Part shown: positions 13,030 to 22,300 of the stretch, one piece after another | How the letters are laid out: every line of letters starts with the position of its first letter | Numbering within the stretch: position 1 is the first letter of the stretch | Virus record (IMG/VR): IMGVR_UViG_3300025769_000774 | Coordinates: 1 to 25,201 of that record | From: a virus | Strand: one strand, 5' to 3' | Length of the DNA: 25,201 nucleotides | Made by a program: the position numbers and the translations under genes | The notes under the pieces: generated by a model | What the model was told of the DNA's origin: nothing | Databases searched by the model: none | The model's input: only the letters and a program-made list of their open reading frames with translations

Positions 13030-13461
13030 ATGAAGTTAAAAGATTTAATGGTAGACACCAAATCGGCTTGGGTCGATTTTCCTGGTTGTCCTGGATTCGA
13101 AGTAGAGGTATGTAATCTTTCTCGAAAAGAATTAGTTAATTTAAGGAAAAGGTGTGTTGCACAAAAATTCGATAGAAAGACTAGACAAATGGTAGAAGAT
13201 TTAGACGAAGAAAAATTCGTAAGAGAGTTTTCCGCCGCAACAATAAAAAGCTGGAAAGGCTTGAAGCTAAAATATTTGGAAGATCTTATTTTAGTAGACT
13301 TAAAAGACCAAGATCACGAAACTGAACTTGATTACGATGCTGAACAAGCGGAAGTACTAATCCAAAACTCTACTGAGTTTGATAACTGGATAAACGAGGT
13401 AGTCTTTGACCTTGCCAACTTTCGCGGAGGACCAAAAGGAGAGTCTCTGGAAAAGGTTTGA
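13030..13461 (+). CDS. Tail assembly chaperone (lambda gpG-like)
   Basis: This gene encodes 143 aa. GGAG (13021-13024) precedes ATG 13030. The protein is acidic and helical, with a short N-terminal beta part (KSAWVDFPGCPGFEVEVCNLSRKEL), RKLTRQMVEDLDEEKFVREFSAATIKSWKG-like charged segments, and a final helix (FDNWINEVVFDLANF). Position between tube and tape measure, size and composition match the first of the two chaperones that coat the tape measure during assembly. The 3' end overlaps the next frame, as in the G-GT pair of lambda. Confidence 0.8.
   Translation: MKLKDLMVDTKSAWVDFPGCPGFEVEVCNLSRKELVNLRKRCVAQKFDRKTRQMVEDLDEEKFVREFSAATIKSWKGLKLKYLEDLILVDLKDQDHETELDYDAEQAEVLIQNSTEFDNWINEVVFDLANFRGGPKGESLEKV
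13403..13461 (+). other. Probable programmed frameshift window (+1 or -2)
   Basis: The first chaperone frame runs to TGA 13459-13461. The second frame opens after TAG 13400-13402, so any shift must occur here. Moving between these frames needs +1 or -2, not lambda's -1. Candidate sites are GTT-TGA (13456-13461), a +1 slip at a UGA stop with purine-rich GGAAAAGG just upstream, and the AAAAG run at 13451-13455 (a -2 slip of the Lys tRNA from AAG to AAA). The fused product would be about 259-260 aa. Confidence 0.55.
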
Positions 13462-13810
13462 TCTGTGGCAAAAAAATAATGCTGTAGGAATGACCAAAGA
13501 AAGATATCTAGAGATGGAGGAACAGTTAGGTAGAGAGCCTAGTCCTGACAAGTGTCCTCCAGGAATAGAAGATTTCCCTGAAGAAGTTATAGAAGCTGTA
13601 CACATATTTAATGCTCTTGGAGATAGAGTTTATCCAGAAATAGGGTATATTGGAAAAGACTATACAAATCTCCCAATACTAATTAAATTATACGAAGTTG
13701 ATAACCAAGAATTGTTACTAGACGTGTTATCAAGACTTGACGCAGAAGCGATTAAAATTTCTCAAGAAAGATTAAAACGCGAATACGACAAGATAAAGAG
13801 AAAAAAGTAG
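13406..13810 (+). CDS. Tail assembly chaperone, frameshifted half (gpT-like extension)
   Basis: The open frame 13403-13810 encodes about 135 aa. No convincing independent start exists: TTG 13406 lacks a ribosome site, and ATG 13490 (MTKERYLEMEEQLG) has only GTAGGA touching it. Protein-like sequence clearly begins before that ATG (LWKRFDLWQKNNAVG), which favours production by frameshift from the upstream gene. The body shows MTKERYLEMEEQLGREP, CPPGIEDFPEEVIEAVHIFNALGDRVYPE, KDYTNLPILIKLYEV and a basic helical C-terminus (LKREYDKIKRKK). This pattern occurs in the second tail chaperone of many phages. Its TAG overlaps the GTG of the tape measure by one base. Confidence 0.75.
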   Translation: MTLPTFAEDQKESLWKRFDLWQKNNAVGMTKERYLEMEEQLGREPSPDKCPPGIEDFPEEVIEAVHIFNALGDRVYPEIGYIGKDYTNLPILIKLYEVDNQELLLDVLSRLDAEAIKISQERLKREYDKIKRKK

Positions 13811-16800
13811 TGGCTAATCAAATTATACTAGAGGTAGTTCTTCAAGGCAAGAATATAAAACTTGTTCAAAAAGAGGTTGATGCAGCTACAAATTCTTTAA
13901 ATAAAAACACCAAAGCACAGGACAGTAGTACAGGGGCCTATCAAAAAGGTTCCGGCGCTAGAAATAGTTGGCAGAGACAAGAAAAAGGTGTCGGCCAGAT
14001 AACTTCGAATAGTACTAAAGCTTTTTCTAAACAAGCACAAACAATTGGAGGTACTCTTGTACCTGCGTATGCTGTTTTAGCTGCAAATATCTTCGCTATA
14101 GGCGCAGCTTTTAGCGCTTTATCTCGAGCAGCGGAAGTAGAACAGCTTACTGAAGGTTTACAAGCTTTAGGAGGAGCAAGTGGTATAGCATTAAAAAGCC
14201 TATCCAGAAATCTTCAAGAAGCCACAGGCAATGCTCTTAGTCTTGAAGAATCAATGAGATCTACTCAGTTAGTAATTAGCTCAGGTTTTGATAGTTCTAC
14301 CTTAGAGAGATTAGGGGCTGTTGCAAAAAATGCCAGTATTGCTCTGGGTAGGGATACGGCAGATGCTTTGGCTCGTTTAACTCGTGGTGCTACTAAACTA
14401 GAGCCCGAATTATTAGACGAACTTGGTATTATGGTAAGGCTAGATGAAGCCTCCGAAGCCTACGCTGATCAAATAGGTAAAACTGCTGGCGAGTTAAGTA
14501 ACTATCAAAAACGGCAAGCTTTTATGAATGCCGTACTCGCAGAGGGCGAGGCCAAGTTCGGAGCTATAGGAGACTCTGTAGACCCTAACCCCTTTACCCA
14601 GTTAGCTGCAACGTTCCAAGATCTCACTAAAGTAGTGTTAGGTTTTGTTAATTTTTTTGCGGGGCCACTAGTTAGTGCTTTGGCGGGTAATGCTGCTACT
14701 TTATTTGGAGTTTTAGTTGTTTTTGGGTCAGGAGTTGCAAAGCAAATGATTCCTGCTCTTGCTACTCTGGGTCAAAGTTTCAGCAATCTTAATGAAGTTA
14801 CAAAAAAAGTTGCTGCAAACAGTATCAAATTTACATCTAATATTTCAGGACTTCCTCCCGCTTTACAAAAAAATATAGCTTCAATCAATGAAAATAATGC
14901 AAGTATTAGTAAGTTTGAAAAGCTTATAGTAAAAGCCAATCGTAATTTAGAGATAAACTCTACAAATTATAATAAAAATAGAAACTCTGTAAAGGCGAAT
15001 ACGGCAGCTTTAGAGAAGAATCAGGCTAGAATATCCGCAAATAAAACCGCTATTAATCAAATGGCAAAATCTATCCAGCTTTTAACGAATGTTAAAATCG
15101 CTGAAACAGAACAAATAGCATCGCTATACTTGGAAGAGGGAAATTATAAAGAGGCATTAAATGCTGCAAAGCAGGCTATGTCGGAACAAATTCAAAATAC
15201 AAAAACAGCCACAAAAACCAGCAGGGGTTTTGCTAAAGCACAAGCTCTTCTTCGTGGAGCACTACTCTTATCTGCAGGAGCTGCTCGTTTAGCTGCAATT
15301 GCTTTTATTCAAATTCTTCCTTTTATTGGCACGATAATAATTGCTTTTGGCTTATTATTCTCCGCAGTTAAAGCTGTGTGGGAGTTTTTTAAATCAGACG
15401 CAACAAAAAAACTTGAAAAAGATATTGCAGCTCTTACAGAAAAAAATACGGAACTCGCAGAAAGTTTTAGTCAGATTTCAGCCGCTCGAAAGGGAGAAAA
15501 CTCCTCCATAAAAACAACTACTCAACTAGTTACTGCTGAAGCAAATGCTTTAAACGAGCTTTCTACATCTTATTTACGATTAAACACTTCTATGAAGGAA
15601 GCTGGAGAAGAAAATCCGTTTTTTGATCCTCGTGTGGACTTTTTTCAAGATCTTATTAAAAATTCAGAAGACGCAAAAAATCGATTCGAAGAATTAGCCG
15701 GAGCAGGCGTAGCGTTGGATAGAAATTTTATCCAGAAATCTGGAGGGCCAAAAAAAGCACTTGAGCTTTTGTTCAAAACCTTAATTAGCGATCCTGCGGA
15801 AGCGGCCACATCTCTAAAAAGCTTAGGAGACTCTTTTAAATCTGCCCAAAAACCTTTAACAGATTTTTATAATGCTTCTGTACCTAAAACTCCTTACGAT
15901 GACTTACTGAGTAAGTTACAGGAAGTTCAGAAACAAACTTTAGAGGCCGCAAAAGTGGGCGGTGTAGAATACGCAGAAATTTTTAATGAAAATGCCTCTG
16001 CTTTTGCTGGTCCTATCGCTAAAGCCGCCGCAGACTCGAATAAGTTTATATTAGGGCTAAAAAGTAAAGGAGTAAAAATTGAAGGTGCTCTTTTAGCTCA
16101 ATTAGAAGAAAATAATAAAGTCATTCAAGAGGGTACTGAAGCTTACGTTTTAAGAGTGCAAGAGGTACAAAAAGGAGCTCAATTAGCTAAATTAGAGGTT
16201 GTTGACGCAAAAAGAGCGTTGGACTTTGCTAAGCAAAAAACCGCAACTCAAATAGATGCTGAAAAGCAGGCAGAAGCTTCCTTTGCTTTAAGAAGAGCAC
16301 AGGCAAAGGAACTGGACTCCCAACAGGCGGCTGTTCTACTCAAGTTAGAGAATCAAAATCTTGAAGAAGGTCAAAGAACGGCACTATTAAAAGAACAAAA
16401 TGACTTAAGAGAAAGAAGTGAAAACATAACCAATAATATTTTTGAAGCCGAAGAAACAGGAGTTCTTGTTGCTCAAAATAAATTAAACTTCCTTAAGCAA
16501 GAGCAAGCAGTAAAAAATGCGGTTTTAGACACTCAAAGAAGGTCTTTGGAAATGAGCCAAAGAGATATTAATTTACAAGAACGTAGGCTCAGAGCCGAAG
16601 CCGAGGCGAGAAATAATGAAGGAGGCTTAGGCTTTACAACAACTGCACAGGATGAAGCAGCTATTTCCGAAGCTCTGCTTGCAGATAGAAAGACGGCAAT
16701 TGAGGATGAACTAGCTATAAAGAAAGCAGCTATAGACTTAGAATACGATATGTTAGACGCTAGGTATGCTTTTCTTCAAGCACAAACTGAACTCTTTAAT

Positions 16801-18627
16801 AAACAAAATGGTGTAAATATAAGCACAACGGCTTTAGAAAAAGCTAGAAACGGCCTTCAAGCTCAAAGAATGAAAGCCCAAGAGCTGGCTGATGAGGAAT
16901 CAAAAGTTCGTCTTTTAGAAGCAACTAATGCCAATAACGAGGCTAAAATAAAAGGCGAAGAATACCTAGCAACACTACAGCAAGCTAATGCCGTATCTCA
17001 AGTAGAAGCTCTTCAATCAGCGATGAATGCAAAGCTGGACATTGAATCTAAAATTCTTGCAGCAGAAAAGAAAAAATTTGAAGAAGATCAAAAAATTCTA
17101 AAAGAACAAAGAATGATGGAGAATCTTAAAAATTCTGGTATACGCGAATATAAGCTTACAGCTCAGGATATAGCTGAATTCGAAAAGAACGCAACCACGC
17201 AAAAACTTAAAAACGCTAAAGAAGAGGAAAGAATAGCTCTTCAAAGAATAGATATGGAATATAACTTGCTAGACGCAAAACTAAAACTAGCAAAAGCAGA
17301 AGCCTCAATTAGTACTAAAAAACTAGAAGCTCAAGGAGTTCTTAGCGCGGAGGATTCAAAGAAAATAACTGACAGTTTTGATACGGCAATTGAGAATGTC
17401 TCTGCTGGCAGAAGTGCCGCAGTAGCGGCTGTCGAGAGGGAGTTTACTGCAGTAAGGGATACTATAAATAATTCTGTACAAAGAACGGGTATAGAAGGCA
17501 ACCAAGAAGCTACCGGAACTTCCCCCATAGTAACTGGATTCCAGGCTGCTCAATCTGAATCCGGAGCCATGCTAGGTGATCCTAATGCTTCTACAGGAGA
17601 TAAAGTTTCAGCAGGAGTAAATATTTTTGCAGGTATGGCCGAAGACTTAGCTAAACTCGGACCTCAAGGTGAGTTAATTTCTGCAGTAGCTCAAGGTGCT
17701 ATGGTTATTTCAGACGCTTGGCAAAATGTTGGAACAGTATTTTCAAAAACAGGGGAAGAAGCTGCAACCGGAGCAGAGAAGTTTGCAGCCGTTGCTGGAG
17801 CTGCTGCCGCTACTTTTGGAGCCATCGGTCAAATGCAGAAAGCTCAATCTGAGCAACAGGTTAAAGCTATTGATGCTGAAATTGCTGCTGAAAAGAATAG
17901 AGACGGAAAGTCAAAAGAAAGTCTTGCAAAAATTGCTAAACTAGAGCAGAAAAAAGACCAGATTAAAAGAAAAGCTTTCGAACAAGATAAAAAGATGAAA
18001 ATAGCTCAAGCTGTTATGTCCACGGCCCAAGCAATAGCTACTGCTTTAGCTGGCCCTCCCGGCCTTCCCTGGTCAGCAGTTTTTGCAGGTATGGCCGCAG
18101 TAATGGGTGCAGCACAGATTCGGGCAATTCAATCCACTTCCTACCAAGGAGGAGGGTCTACTCCTTCTAGTGGAGGCATGGCTTCTCAAGTATCTGTAGG
18201 CCAACGAAAGCAAACAGTCGATTTAGCGAAATCTGAAGGTGGTGCAGGTGAATTAGCTTATCTTCGGGGTCAGCAAGGAACAGGGTCTGCAGAAAACTTT
18301 AAACCTGCATTCACGGGAGCTAAATATCGAGCAGAAGGTGGACCAACTGCCGGATATGTCGTAGGCGAGCAGGGTCCAGAATTATTTGTACCCGAAAGTC
18401 CAGGAAGAATCGTTCCAAATAATGAAATTCAACCAGCAACACCAATAAATGCAAATATAAATATCTCAGCAGTTGATGCCGCTGGAGTAGAAGAAGTTCT
18501 TGTAAAACAGCGAGGAAATATTATAGGAATGATAAGAGAAGCAGCAAACTCTTACGGAGAAAACTTTATGGAAGAGATAGATACCGCAGTTTATACCTCC
18601 TCCGCCGCAGGCGCTAGGAGATACTAA
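13810..18627 (+). CDS. Tape measure protein
   Basis: This gene encodes 1605 aa. GTG 13810 overlaps the preceding stop by one base; no strong ribosome site is seen, so coupling is likely. The protein sets tail length and passes into the host envelope at infection. Hydrophobic segments lie at about 80-103 (GGTLVPAYAVLAANIFAIGA), 270-320, 479-527 (LLRGALLLSAGAARLAAIAF, then PFIGTIIIAFGLLFSAV) and 1399-1439. Between about 530 and 1390 it is Lys/Glu/Gln/Ala-rich coiled coil. The C-terminus carries the usual GYVVGEQGPELFVPESPGRIVPNN motif (1515-1537). No lytic transglycosylase or peptidase motif is evident. By the usual rule of about 0.15 nm per residue the tail would be at most about 240 nm. Confidence 0.95.
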   Translation: MANQIILEVVLQGKNIKLVQKEVDAATNSLNKNTKAQDSSTGAYQKGSGARNSWQRQEKGVGQITSNSTKAFSKQAQTIGGTLVPAYAVLAANIFAIGAAFSALSRAAEVEQLTEGLQALGGASGIALKSLSRNLQEATGNALSLEESMRSTQLVISSGFDSSTLERLGAVAKNASIALGRDTADALARLTRGATKLEPELLDELGIMVRLDEASEAYADQIGKTAGELSNYQKRQAFMNAVLAEGEAKFGAIGDSVDPNPFTQLAATFQDLTKVVLGFVNFFAGPLVSALAGNAATLFGVLVVFGSGVAKQMIPALATLGQSFSNLNEVTKKVAANSIKFTSNISGLPPALQKNIASINENNASISKFEKLIVKANRNLEINSTNYNKNRNSVKANTAALEKNQARISANKTAINQMAKSIQLLTNVKIAETEQIASLYLEEGNYKEALNAAKQAMSEQIQNTKTATKTSRGFAKAQALLRGALLLSAGAARLAAIAFIQILPFIGTIIIAFGLLFSAVKAVWEFFKSDATKKLEKDIAALTEKNTELAESFSQISAARKGENSSIKTTTQLVTAEANALNELSTSYLRLNTSMKEAGEENPFFDPRVDFFQDLIKNSEDAKNRFEELAGAGVALDRNFIQKSGGPKKALELLFKTLISDPAEAATSLKSLGDSFKSAQKPLTDFYNASVPKTPYDDLLSKLQEVQKQTLEAAKVGGVEYAEIFNENASAFAGPIAKAAADSNKFILGLKSKGVKIEGALLAQLEENNKVIQEGTEAYVLRVQEVQKGAQLAKLEVVDAKRALDFAKQKTATQIDAEKQAEASFALRRAQAKELDSQQAAVLLKLENQNLEEGQRTALLKEQNDLRERSENITNNIFEAEETGVLVAQNKLNFLKQEQAVKNAVLDTQRRSLEMSQRDINLQERRLRAEAEARNNEGGLGFTTTAQDEAAISEALLADRKTAIEDELAIKKAAIDLEYDMLDARYAFLQAQTELFNKQNGVNISTTALEKARNGLQAQRMKAQELADEESKVRLLEATNANNEAKIKGEEYLATLQQANAVSQVEALQSAMNAKLDIESKILAAEKKKFEEDQKILKEQRMMENLKNSGIREYKLTAQDIAEFEKNATTQKLKNAKEEERIALQRIDMEYNLLDAKLKLAKAEASISTKKLEAQGVLSAEDSKKITDSFDTAIENVSAGRSAAVAAVEREFTAVRDTINNSVQRTGIEGNQEATGTSPIVTGFQAAQSESGAMLGDPNASTGDKVSAGVNIFAGMAEDLAKLGPQGELISAVAQGAMVISDAWQNVGTVFSKTGEEAATGAEKFAAVAGAAAATFGAIGQMQKAQSEQQVKAIDAEIAAEKNRDGKSKESLAKIAKLEQKKDQIKRKAFEQDKKMKIAQAVMSTAQAIATALAGPPGLPWSAVFAGMAAVMGAAQIRAIQSTSYQGGGSTPSSGGMASQVSVGQRKQTVDLAKSEGGAGELAYLRGQQGTGSAENFKPAFTGAKYRAEGGPTAGYVVGEQGPELFVPESPGRIVPNNEIQPATPINANINISAVDAAGVEEVLVKQRGNIIGMIREAANSYGENFMEEIDTAVYTSSAAGARRY

Positions 18628-19379
18628 TGGCACAATTTACAAATTTTCAAAATATTTTGCCTGATCCTAATAACTCTATAGGTTATGCTGGTCAGGTTGG
18701 TGCTGATGTTACTGCTCCTGATTCTGCTCGAACAGGCGCAGGCTTCGCTTCTGTAGATTTATCTTCTGTCGAAAATATAATGAAGAATCGTACTAACTCT
18801 GGAAGATATACTTCTCGAGCAGCTTCTTATCAACACTGGAAAATAGATATTAAGTATAATCCTCTTACCCAACAAGAGTTTTTACCTGTGTATACTTTTC
18901 TACTTCAAAAAAGAGGGGGATTAAAATCTTTTTATGTTTCTCTTCCTCAGTACACAGAACCTCAGGATTCAGTATTTAACTCTAGCGGTTATGCAGACGT
19001 TCTTTCCCCTACGGCGGCTTATTTTGCGGGCGAGACTTCGATGAGAGTTGATAGTGCAAGCTTTAGTTATTTAACGCACCACACTCCTTTACCTGGAGAC
19101 GTTTTTAATATAATTGATGCGTCAAATTCAAATCATAAGAAAGCCTATATGATAACACGAGTAGAAAATGCGGTAAACTATTTCGAAACTCCCGCACTTA
19201 ATGCCAATGAACTTATACTTCATTTTAGTCCTGGACTTGCAAAAGACGTGGCAAATACAGCAACTCTAGATTTTACTAATCCCTTGTTTAAAGTCGTACT
19301 GTCAAATGATGTTCAACAATATTCTCTTGGTACAAATAATCTTTATCAATACTCACTTTCATTGGAGGAAGTTCAGTGA
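18627..19379 (+). CDS. Distal tail / minor tail protein (gpM-like position)
   Basis: This gene encodes 250 aa. AGGAG (18616-18620) lies six bases before ATG 18627, which shares bases with the tape measure TAA. The segment YQHWKIDIKYNPLTQQEFLPVYTFLLQKRGGLKSFYVSLPQY (about 68-110) is the conserved core of a minor tail family in which a strand is followed by a helix ending in a Gly/Arg turn and F.v..P. The C-terminal region (FTNPLFKVVLSNDVQQYSLGTNNLYQYSLSLEEV) closes the beta domain. Coming right after the tape measure and before the tip protein, it most likely forms the ring connecting tube and tip. Confidence 0.7.
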   Translation: MAQFTNFQNILPDPNNSIGYAGQVGADVTAPDSARTGAGFASVDLSSVENIMKNRTNSGRYTSRAASYQHWKIDIKYNPLTQQEFLPVYTFLLQKRGGLKSFYVSLPQYTEPQDSVFNSSGYADVLSPTAAYFAGETSMRVDSASFSYLTHHTPLPGDVFNIIDASNSNHKKAYMITRVENAVNYFETPALNANELILHFSPGLAKDVANTATLDFTNPLFKVVLSNDVQQYSLGTNNLYQYSLSLEEVQ

Positions 19380-22300
19380 CAATTCGTAATATAAATACTG
19401 ATCTCAAAAACTCTTTATTACCCTCTAGTTCAGAATATAAAGATGCGTTTCTCTATGCGCATCTTGTAAAATTTGAAAAAGCCATAAAATATAAAGGTAA
19501 TCTTAACGGAAGAGGTGCAAAGTCTTATTCATATATTACTGATGGATCAAACGATATTTTATTTAATGATGGTTCAGAAGACTTTGAAGGTAACCCAAAC
19601 GGAACTCAAAGGTACGTTGCAAGTAAGCTTTCTGCTGTAGGAGCGGTATCGGAAACTATTCAGGCAAGAGCCTCTAATATTAATTTAGAGGTTGATACTG
19701 CGGTCCTCGGCACAGAACTAAAAGGCGTATATGTAACTTTTACATCAACTTCCTTCACTGTAGACGTTGACCTGGTAGACGCAGGATTTTTTGAAGGCGA
19801 TGAAATCTATTTCGAGGCGGACACTACCGTTTCTCCTAATCTCGCCCTAAATACTACAGTAACTGCTCGTATAGATAGATTCACAAACGAGAATAAAACA
19901 GCCCACTGTACTTTGATTAGTACTCAAAGTACTTTTGACATATCTAATTTTTCTACTACCCCTGGATATTATAATATTCGTTTTGCTTCAAAAGAAGTAA
20001 TCGGTCTTCTCAATAAGAAAGAAGGTTCTAGCTATGCTGGTTATATTAATAGAGAAGTTTTTATCTATAAGGCGCATATTGATCCCGAAAATGGTGCAAT
20101 AATTGGAGCACCTTACCTCCTTTTTAAAGGTATTATTACCTCGGCAAAATTAACTGAAGATCCCGAGAATAGATCAAGAATGTCTTGGAGTATTTCGAGT
20201 CATTGGGGGGACTTTGTTAGAGTAAATGGTCGACTTACTTCCGACACGTTTCATCGAGGATTAGACGGAAACGGTATTCCCCAAATTCAAGCACTCAAAA
20301 AACCACAATACTCTCAAGATTTAGGCTTTCTACATTCTGAACAAGCTATAAATCTTATTGCTATTTATTCTGTCACAGAAACTCGTCAGAAGCTGAAAAT
20401 GAAGAGGAAATGGTATGGAAGTAAAAAGTATAAGCTTGTAGAATACCAAGTAGAAGTTGATAGAGAAGCTGACCTTCGATTCAATTTAGAGGCTAAATAT
20501 TTGCCAGTTATTTATGGAGTACAGAAAATTGACAGTATTCCTATTTTTGTCGATACACTATCTAATAGCGCAAATACAGTATTTGTAGCTTATGCTATTT
20601 GTGAAGGAGAAGTTGGCGGTTTATACGATATTTATTTTGACGATCAATCAAGCATTTGTATAGATAAACAAGATGCAGATACGAGAACCCAACAAACAGC
20701 AGAAAACACTATTGATGTTTTGTGTCAGGGTAGAATGGATCGCGGAGACACTTTAAACAATGTATCAGGAGTATATGATTCTTCCTCCACTAGACTTGAA
20801 GGTCTTGGGAGAGGTTATGGATTTTTAACTTGGAAGGCGGATAGGTGGGACTATGAAGTAGCTCCAGTGGACGGCAATATTACTCTTATTGATACTACTA
20901 CTTTTATATCAGGTTCCGGAGGCACTAGTAGTGCTAAATTTGGTCTCCAACACGAAGAGGCAACTTCTTTCGAAGTGCCTATAGACACTCGGTTAATTTT
21001 TCACTCTGGGAAAGAAAACCAGAAAGCTGATGGACTTTTAAGTCGGTATGCTTTAAATAATCAGTTTAAAATTCAAACAGACTATTTTGAGTCTACCTCC
21101 GATTATTGGGGGCCAAACCATCAACTCCTAGACACAGCATATGTAGTTGCCCAATATACTATTAATGACGGCGAAACTCAAGTTCCTCACCTAGATTTTG
21201 TCGTTCGAGGAAAGTTAATAGATTGTTATAACTACGATCTCTCTTATGTATCTGTACCTCAAGCTTTGGAAGATATAACTAATTTTACAATCGGAGACGA
21301 GGTAGAACTTTATAGTTCAGAAAATCCGTCTTTGATTGAAACAAACTATATTGCAGATATTTTTACTCTTCCAGAGGAGACAGAACCTAGAATTCGTTTA
21401 TTAAATAATCCTAATCTTAATGGGGTTACTGCTTTCTATGTACAAAAAAATTCAGATACTTGGCACGTTATAACACACGATCATGTAGAGCATACAGGAA
21501 ATGTAGCTGAGACTTTACGAGAAGAAATTACAGCTTCTTCTTCAACAGGTACCGATACAGGTGTTCAAGTAGATTTAAATTCAACGGGAATTGTTTTTAA
21601 CTCTTTATCTCAAATTCAGGCTAATTTAGCTTTAGCCGGAGTAGATATCACTACTGCTGAAATTGATTTTACAGAATTGACTAGGCTTTTGGGTAATCTT
21701 ACCTATGAAGGTGGTTCAGGCGGGACAATAGATAATATTGGAGAAAATACTAATACGACTGATTTTGATAATGAAGTAAGCTTCGCGTATGTTACTAACG
21801 CAATAGCACTCGATCCATCGACTTCCAGCTCAACCGATGATTATTATTCTGGGTACACTATAGAACTCTCTAGAGACTTAGAAGATGGTAGTTATTTTAA
21901 ACAAACGAAAGAAATTATTTCTTATAACGGAACTACTCATGTAGCTTTTGTTGATACAAACTGGAATCCCGCATATATGCCTATGGGAGGGGATAGTTCT
22001 GGAACTCCAGTAGATACTTATAAAATACTTTCCAAAAAAGACAAAAGAGTTTCTCTCAATCCCGCTATGCAGTTACTAGACTATTTAACAAATGTTAGAT
22101 ATGGAAGAGATTTAGATGTTCAAGAAGATATAAATTTAGACTCTTTCAAAAAATCAGGTAGAGAGTGTGATACTAGATCTGATGTAACTGTACATTTGGG
22201 AGGATCAAATAACATAGCTGTAGGCGATATTTATTTTGCCGTGAAATCGGGTCCTAACTCTACTTATCCCATTGTTTTTAGAGGGAAGGTAAAATCTATT

